Below, one piece after another: positions 33,252 to 37,315 of a DNA stretch of 37,315 bases (positions are counted from its first letter, which is position 1; each line of letters opens with the position of its first letter). The notes under the pieces are model-generated. The model worked only from the letters and a program-made list of their open reading frames with translations, ran no database searches and was not told the origin of the DNA. Source of the DNA: Cohaesibacter sp. (GTDB lineage: Bacteria > Pseudomonadota > Alphaproteobacteria > Rhizobiales > Cohaesibacteraceae); assembly GCA_025210795.1 (NCBI GenBank), contig JAOAQZ010000013.1, positions 1-37,315 on the forward strand, written 5' to 3'. A program made the translations under genes and the position numbers.

Positions 33252-34031
33252 ATGGTGGCATTTCCTATGGCTGAGCAGGCAGAACTCTCCTGGCTGGACA
33301 ATTTGACCCCCATATCCACACGCTTCGACGACAGCTATTATTCGCGCGAAAATGGATTGCAGGAGACCAATTATGTCTTTCTTGATGGCAATCACCTGCC
33401 CGCCCGCTGGCAACAAAAATCCAATCCGGTGATCGCCGAACTGGGCTTTGGCACCGGACTGAACTTTCTCGCCACGCGCCATGCTTGGAGAGAGGCTCAA
33501 GCCACACACGCTGTAGCTACTTTAAAGACAATGGATGAGGATAAGTCAGCCACTCAAAAGAATGGGCCTGGCGAAATACTCACTTTCTGCTCTTTTGAGA
33601 AATATCCCATGGATAGAGACAGCCTGGCCCGCGCCCTCACCCCATGGGCCGAGCTTAAACCAATCTATGAAGAACTCCTAGATGTGTGGCAGCCAGATGA
33701 AGAAGGCTGGCAGCATATGTCCTTTTCCGATGCACAGCTTTACCTCTTTATTGGCGATGCATTGCAGGGCGTGAGCTGCCTTCATGAAAAACTGCCCCAA
33801 CTTATCGACGCCTGGTATCTTGATGGCTTTAATCCTAAAACCAATCCCGAGCTGTGGTCACAAGAGCTTCTAGAAAATGTCGTGCGCCAGTCTAATCCTG
33901 AAGCCACATTTGCAACCTATACCGCCGCAGGCTGGGTAAGGCGGAATCTGGCCGCTGCCGGCTTTCATGTAGAAAAGAGAAAAGGCTATGGACGCAAGCG
34001 CGACATGTGCCTTGGATATAAGCCAGCCTGA
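33252..34031 (+). CDS. mnmD: tRNA U34 5-methylaminomethyl methyltransferase (MnmD, MnmC N-terminal type)
   Basis: 259 residues. SAM-dependent methyltransferase acting on the wobble uridine to give mnm5U. The family pattern is plain: F.D.YYS..NGLQE..YVFL.GN.LP (about 25-50), the SAM loop AELGFGTGLNF (62-72), CSFEKYPMD, and WYLDGFNPKTNPELW. A segment of about 12 extra residues (DEDKSATQKNGP) precedes the FEKYP block. The stop is well after the C-terminal VEKRKGYGRKRDM. The start could also be the ATG five codons later. It is divergent from the FAD oxidoreductase. Confidence 0.88.
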   Translation: MVAFPMAEQAELSWLDNLTPISTRFDDSYYSRENGLQETNYVFLDGNHLPARWQQKSNPVIAELGFGTGLNFLATRHAWREAQATHAVATLKTMDEDKSATQKNGPGEILTFCSFEKYPMDRDSLARALTPWAELKPIYEELLDVWQPDEEGWQHMSFSDAQLYLFIGDALQGVSCLHEKLPQLIDAWYLDGFNPKTNPELWSQELLENVVRQSNPEATFATYTAAGWVRRNLAAAGFHVEKRKGYGRKRDMCLGYKPA

Positions 34032-34111
34032 TCTTTAACCCTCAGCCGCCACCCCTCACCTATTCCTTCCCTCTCTCTGTTCATTCCCTTCAAACATTCA
34101 GGTGCCTTGCC

Positions 34112-34984
34112 GTGACCATCAACGCTTCCCAAGATATTGAAATGCTGCTTAAGATCATGTCCTGCTTGCGCGACAAGGACAATGGCTGCCCGTGGGATAT
34201 AGAACAGTCTTTTGCCTCTATCATTCCCTACACGATTGAAGAAGCCTATGAGGTGCAGGATGCTATCGAACGCAATGATCTGGATGATCTGCGCGAAGAG
34301 CTGGGAGACCTACTCCTGCAAGTGGTCTTTCACGCCCAGATGGCAAAGGAAGAAGACGCCTTTGACTTTGGCGATGTGGTTCATGCCATCACAAAGAAGA
34401 TGATCCGCCGCCACCCCCATGTCTTTGGAGATGTCGGCCAGCGCGGTAAGGAGCTGGTCAAAGGGGCGTGGGAGGCTATTAAGGCCGAGGAAAAGCAGGA
34501 ACGGGCAGACCGGCGCAAAGCTCTAGGGCTCGATGACAGTGGCCCGCAAATGTATCTTGATGACATTCCCCGCAGCTTGCCTGCTATGAAAGCTGCAACC
34601 AAGCTGCAAAAGCAGGCAAGCAAAGTTGGCTTTGACTGGAATGATGCCGCCCTTGTACTAGACAAAATTGCTGAAGAAGCCCAAGAGGCGAAAGAAGAGC
34701 TGGAATATTTGCGCCAGACGCAAGCCTCCCTCGACAGCGCAGGAATGAAAAGCGAGATTGGCGACCTACTCTTTGCCGTGATCAACCTTGCCCGTCATTG
34801 TCATATTGATCCGGATGAAGCGCTGGCCATGACCAATCAGAAATTCCGCTCCCGGTTTGGCTTTATCGAAACAAGCCTTCAAAACAACGGGCGGGAGCTA
34901 AGCTCTGCCAGTCTGGATGAAATGGAAAAGCTCTGGCAGGAGGCCAAGAGAGAAAACAAACCGGATAAGCAGACAGAAGAGTAG
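34112..34984 (+). CDS. mazG: Nucleoside triphosphate pyrophosphohydrolase MazG
   Basis: 290 residues, GTG start with AGGTG upstream. It hydrolyses (d)NTPs to monophosphates, cleaning the nucleotide pool. The two MazG domains are visible: the first with CPWD (26-29), EEAYEVQDA (43-51) and REELGDLLLQVVFHAQ (61-76); the second with KVGFDW, EEAQEAKEEL and SEIGDLLFAVINLARH. A polar C-terminal tail follows. It converges on hflX with a shared terminator. Confidence 0.95.
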   Translation: MTINASQDIEMLLKIMSCLRDKDNGCPWDIEQSFASIIPYTIEEAYEVQDAIERNDLDDLREELGDLLLQVVFHAQMAKEEDAFDFGDVVHAITKKMIRRHPHVFGDVGQRGKELVKGAWEAIKAEEKQERADRRKALGLDDSGPQMYLDDIPRSLPAMKAATKLQKQASKVGFDWNDAALVLDKIAEEAQEAKEELEYLRQTQASLDSAGMKSEIGDLLFAVINLARHCHIDPDEALAMTNQKFRSRFGFIETSLQNNGRELSSASLDEMEKLWQEAKRENKPDKQTEE

Positions 34985-34995
34985 CGCCAAAAAGA

Positions 34996-35031
34996 AAAAG
35001 GCAGCCAGCCTATCCGGGGCTGCTGCCTTTT
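34996..35031. terminator. Bidirectional terminator between mazG and hflX
   Basis: AAAAAGGCAGCCAGCC and GGGGCTGCTGCCTTTT form a long stem with one bulged base; A-run on the left and T-run on the right serve both strands. Confidence 0.88.
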
Positions 35032-35058
35032 CACATTCATGAACAAGAGGATGCCTGA

Positions 35059-36462
35059 CTAAGCGATTTTAAAGCGGCTATGCACTTCGCTCTGGAATTT
35101 ATCCGGCACCCTCACCTGCAACAAAACACCATCTTCATCATCGCTGCGCTCAAGCACATCACAGTGGCGATAAAGCCAGGCAAGTCCCTCACCATCTTCG
35201 TAGCCAAGGCGTAGAGACAGCAGATTTTCTTTCTCGGCCAATTTCTCTTCGATAGAGGAGAGAAGCAGCTCCTCTCCCTCACCGGAAAGAGCGGAGAGAG
35301 CAACAGGCTGCATTTGCTCGGTCGCAACAGACCGGCTTTGCTGCTGGGCAAGCGTGACCAGCGAACTGCGCTCATCCTCATCAAGCAGATCAATCTTGTT
35401 CCACACTTCAATGATGCGCGGGTCCTCGTCCGTCCGGATACCAAGATCTTTCAGAACATTCGCAACATCTTCAGCTTGCGCGGCGGTATCTTCATGAGAG
35501 ATATCACGCACATGCAAAATAACGTCAGCCTCTAGCACTTCCTCAAGCGTCGCGCGGAATGCTGCGATCAGATGGGTCGGCAAATCAGAAATGAAACCCA
35601 CCGTGTCCGAGAGGATAATATTCCGCCCATGTGGCAGAGCCAGTGTGCGCAGGGTCGGATCAAGCGTCGCAAAGAGCAAATCCTTTGCAAAGATCTCAGA
35701 GCCTGTCAGCCGATTGAACAAGGTCGATTTGCCCGCATTGGTATAACCAACCAGAGCCACAACAGGATGGGGAACTTTCTGGCGGTTTGAGCGATGCAAA
35801 CCGCGCGTACGGCGCACCTGTTCCAGATCCTTTTCAAGGCGGCCGATCTTTTCTTGCAAAGCCCGCCGGTCGGCCTCGATCTGGGTTTCACCCGGACCAC
35901 CCATAAAACCGATACCACCGCGCTGACGCTCCAAGTGGGTCCAGCTGCGGACCAAACGGCCCTTTTGGTAGTTCAGATGCGCAAGCTCAACCTGAAGACG
36001 GCCTTCCTTGGTTTGAGCCCTGCGGCCAAAAATCTCAAGGATCAAACCCGTCCGGTCCAGAATTTTGCAATTCCATTCCTTTTCAAGGTTCCGCTGCTGA
36101 ATGGGCGATAAGGCACAATCCATAATCACCAGAGAAATGTGATCATGGGCAATACGCTCGCCAATCTCGGCAAGCTTCCCCTTACCAATCAGCGTGGCCG
36201 GACGAAGGCTGTTGAGCGGCACGCGCAGCACGTCAGTCACATCAAGCTCAATGGCAGCAGCAAGGCCAGCAGCTTCTTCAAGACGCGCAGAATCGCTGCG
36301 CCGAATGGGATTAGCATCCCCACTGGCAACTGTCTTGGACTGCAAATGCTGAGAGAATATCGGCACCACCACCAAAGCAGAAACCGCAACCTCCCCCCGA
36401 TCAATCAGGGCGCGGTTGCGGCGCTTTGGTGAATTGCCGTCAAAATCTTCTAAATCGGACAA
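35059..36462 (-). CDS. hflX: GTPase HflX
   Basis: 467 residues. Ribosome-associated GTPase that splits stalled or heat-damaged ribosomes. The HflX N-domain has LIGKGKLAEI and LSPIQQRNLEKEW; then the glycine-rich RGGIGFMGGPGETQIEADRR (about 181-200), a coiled coil (about 203-225), the P-loop GYTNAGKST (239-247), DTVGFI and NKIDLL. The frame opens at a TTG directly after the hfq stop; no ATG fits nearby, so translation is probably coupled to hfq. Confidence 0.94.
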   Translation of the reverse strand: MSDLEDFDGNSPKRRNRALIDRGEVAVSALVVVPIFSQHLQSKTVASGDANPIRRSDSARLEEAAGLAAAIELDVTDVLRVPLNSLRPATLIGKGKLAEIGERIAHDHISLVIMDCALSPIQQRNLEKEWNCKILDRTGLILEIFGRRAQTKEGRLQVELAHLNYQKGRLVRSWTHLERQRGGIGFMGGPGETQIEADRRALQEKIGRLEKDLEQVRRTRGLHRSNRQKVPHPVVALVGYTNAGKSTLFNRLTGSEIFAKDLLFATLDPTLRTLALPHGRNIILSDTVGFISDLPTHLIAAFRATLEEVLEADVILHVRDISHEDTAAQAEDVANVLKDLGIRTDEDPRIIEVWNKIDLLDEDERSSLVTLAQQQSRSVATEQMQPVALSALSGEGEELLLSSIEEKLAEKENLLSLRLGYEDGEGLAWLYRHCDVLERSDDEDGVLLQVRVPDKFQSEVHSRFKIA

Positions 36463-36717
36463 TCAACTATCAGACTTCTCGCCACCTTCCCCTGCTTCAA
36501 ACAAGGAAAGTGGACCATTTGGCATAATGGTTGAAATGGCATGCTTATACACCAGTTGGGAATGCCCATCGCGGCGCAGAAGCACACAGAAATTGTCAAA
36601 CCACGTTACAACCCCTTGCAACTTAACCCCGTTCACAAGGAAAATCGTCAGCGGTGTTTTGGTTTTGCGGACATGATTGAGAAATGTGTCTTGGAGGTTT
36701 TGGGCCCGTTCTGCCAT
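36463..36717 (-). CDS. hfq: RNA chaperone Hfq
   Basis: 84 residues, a normal alphaproteobacterial Hfq. The Sm core is clear: [35 protein letters not shown], and the Sm2 motif YKHAISTI. The short acidic tail ([11 protein letters not shown]) replaces the long E. coli tail. It binds small RNAs and their mRNA targets as a hexamer. hflX follows without a gap, forming an hfq-hflX operon. Confidence 0.97.
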   Translation of the reverse strand: MAERAQNLQDTFLNHVRKTKTPLTIFLVNGVKLQGVVTWFDNFCVLLRRDGHSQLVYKHAISTIMPNGPLSLFEAGEGGEKSDS

Positions 36718-37120
36718 TTTTCCTACCTTATTGTTTATCTTTGCGTGTAGCTATTTAAGACCAAATGAACCGCTTGTTCCCTGAACTTGCAACATGAAAC
36801 AACCTGCCTGACACTCTTGAAATTCATCAAACCGGCATAATGTAAGCGGCGCTTTGGAGTTGCAGTTACAACCAGCAACTCATAAGCATGATAGCTTACC
36901 TCATTCCCCTGTTCCAGCCACGCAATACTATCTTTAAACGAAGTCAAAAAACGATTCATTACATAGTTATATTATCGAATAGGAATGATTTGCCAAGCCA
37001 TGGTTAGCAACAACCAACAAACAATTGATTCTTTTTTAAAATAGCCATACCAAGAGCAGTCAGAAAAAGATCACTCTCTCACGCAACTCTCTTGCGAACA
37101 AGATAATCCTAGAGACAGTG
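36718..37120. other. Intergenic region between trkH-like gene and hfq
   Basis: About 400 bases. It should contain the hfq promoter on the minus strand. A short minus-strand frame of 74 codons (36735-36959) lacks a ribosome site and a recognisable family; I do not call it. A small hairpin CGCAA-N5-TTGCG (37082-37096) lies just after the trkH stop. Confidence 0.5.
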
Positions 37121-37315
37121 CTACCGCCGCCAAAAATTGAGATTAATCGCCCCCAGCAGAACAATGATTTCAATACGGCCCAAAATCATGGCCACAAGCA
37201 GCGCATATTTGGAAGCAAGGGATAACTGGTGATAATCCGGCCATGCATTCACTTGGCTCCAGCCAGACGTATAGAGCGGGCCGATATTGGAGAAGGACGA
37301 GATGCTGGCCATAAG
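37121..37315 (-). CDS. trkH: Trk-type potassium transporter subunit TrkH, C-terminal end (partial)
   Basis: The last 64 residues, open to the window edge. ASISSFSNIGP and KYALLVAMILGRIEIIVLL...NFWRR match the end of TrkH/KtrB membrane subunits, where the fourth pore loop (xxNIGP) and the final helix with MxLGRxE and FWRR are conserved. It imports K+ across the inner membrane with TrkA. Most of the gene is outside the window. Confidence 0.85.
   Translation of the reverse strand, partial: LMASISSFSNIGPLYTSGWSQVNAWPDYHQLSLASKYALLVAMILGRIEIIVLLGAINLNFWRR

Noticed and set aside
36735..36959. Minus-strand frame of 74 codons between trkH and hfq
   Set aside because: No ribosome site, no known family, and it occupies the expected hfq promoter region.

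Overview
This window looks like chromosomal DNA from an alphaproteobacterium of the order Hyphomicrobiales (Rhizobiales), probably a marine or facultatively anaerobic member; Cohaesibacter is my best guess, but that is inference. Supporting signs are the nap gene order, the runs dac-tmk-holB-metG-tatD-MBL and trkH-hfq-hflX-mazG, and the moderate GC with AT-rich intergenic spacers.

Layout. (1) 1-267: the 3' end of a BMP/Med-family ABC-transporter binding protein and its terminator. (2) 485-6850: a complete periplasmic nitrate reductase operon napFDAGHBC, with an FNR-type box upstream and a terminator after napC. (3) 6904-8623, minus strand: a DUF1499 protein, and cytochrome c' overlapping a cytochrome b561-type protein. 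(4) tRNA-Ser(UGA), then a YeiH-family permease. (5) A TetR regulator and a CurA-type oxidoreductase, each preceded by a near-identical palindromic operator. (6) 12.8-22.9 kb: an accessory-looking stretch holding a 1415-residue exported caspase-like protein (WG repeats, WD40-like propeller, caspase domain), a small lipoprotein, two small exported proteins, diaminopropionate ammonia-lyase, a zinc-ribbon/PH-like membrane pair and a FecR-domain membrane protein. (7) 23-31.4 kb: RlpA-like lipoprotein, penicillin-binding D,D-carboxypeptidase, tmk, holB, a MITE-like element placed exactly at the holB stop codon, then metG, tatD and an MBL-fold hydrolase. (8) 32.0-37.3 kb: a divergent FAD oxidoreductase/MnmD pair that looks like a split mnmC, then mazG converging on hfq-hflX, and the 3' end of a trkH-type K+ transporter.

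How the genes fit together. NapC/NapGH feed quinol electrons to NapB/NapA for anaerobic or redox-balancing nitrate reduction. The neighbouring cytochrome c'/b561 pair fits handling of nitric oxide or electron overflow. The TetR/CurA pair looks like an electrophile-stress switch. The 24-37 kb part is mostly housekeeping (cell wall, replication, translation, tRNA modification, nucleotide sanitation, RNA chaperone).

The most unusual items are the three-part exported orthocaspase and its exported neighbours, the structured MITE-like element between holB and metG with the hairpin-rich metG leader after it, and the duplicated TetR operator.
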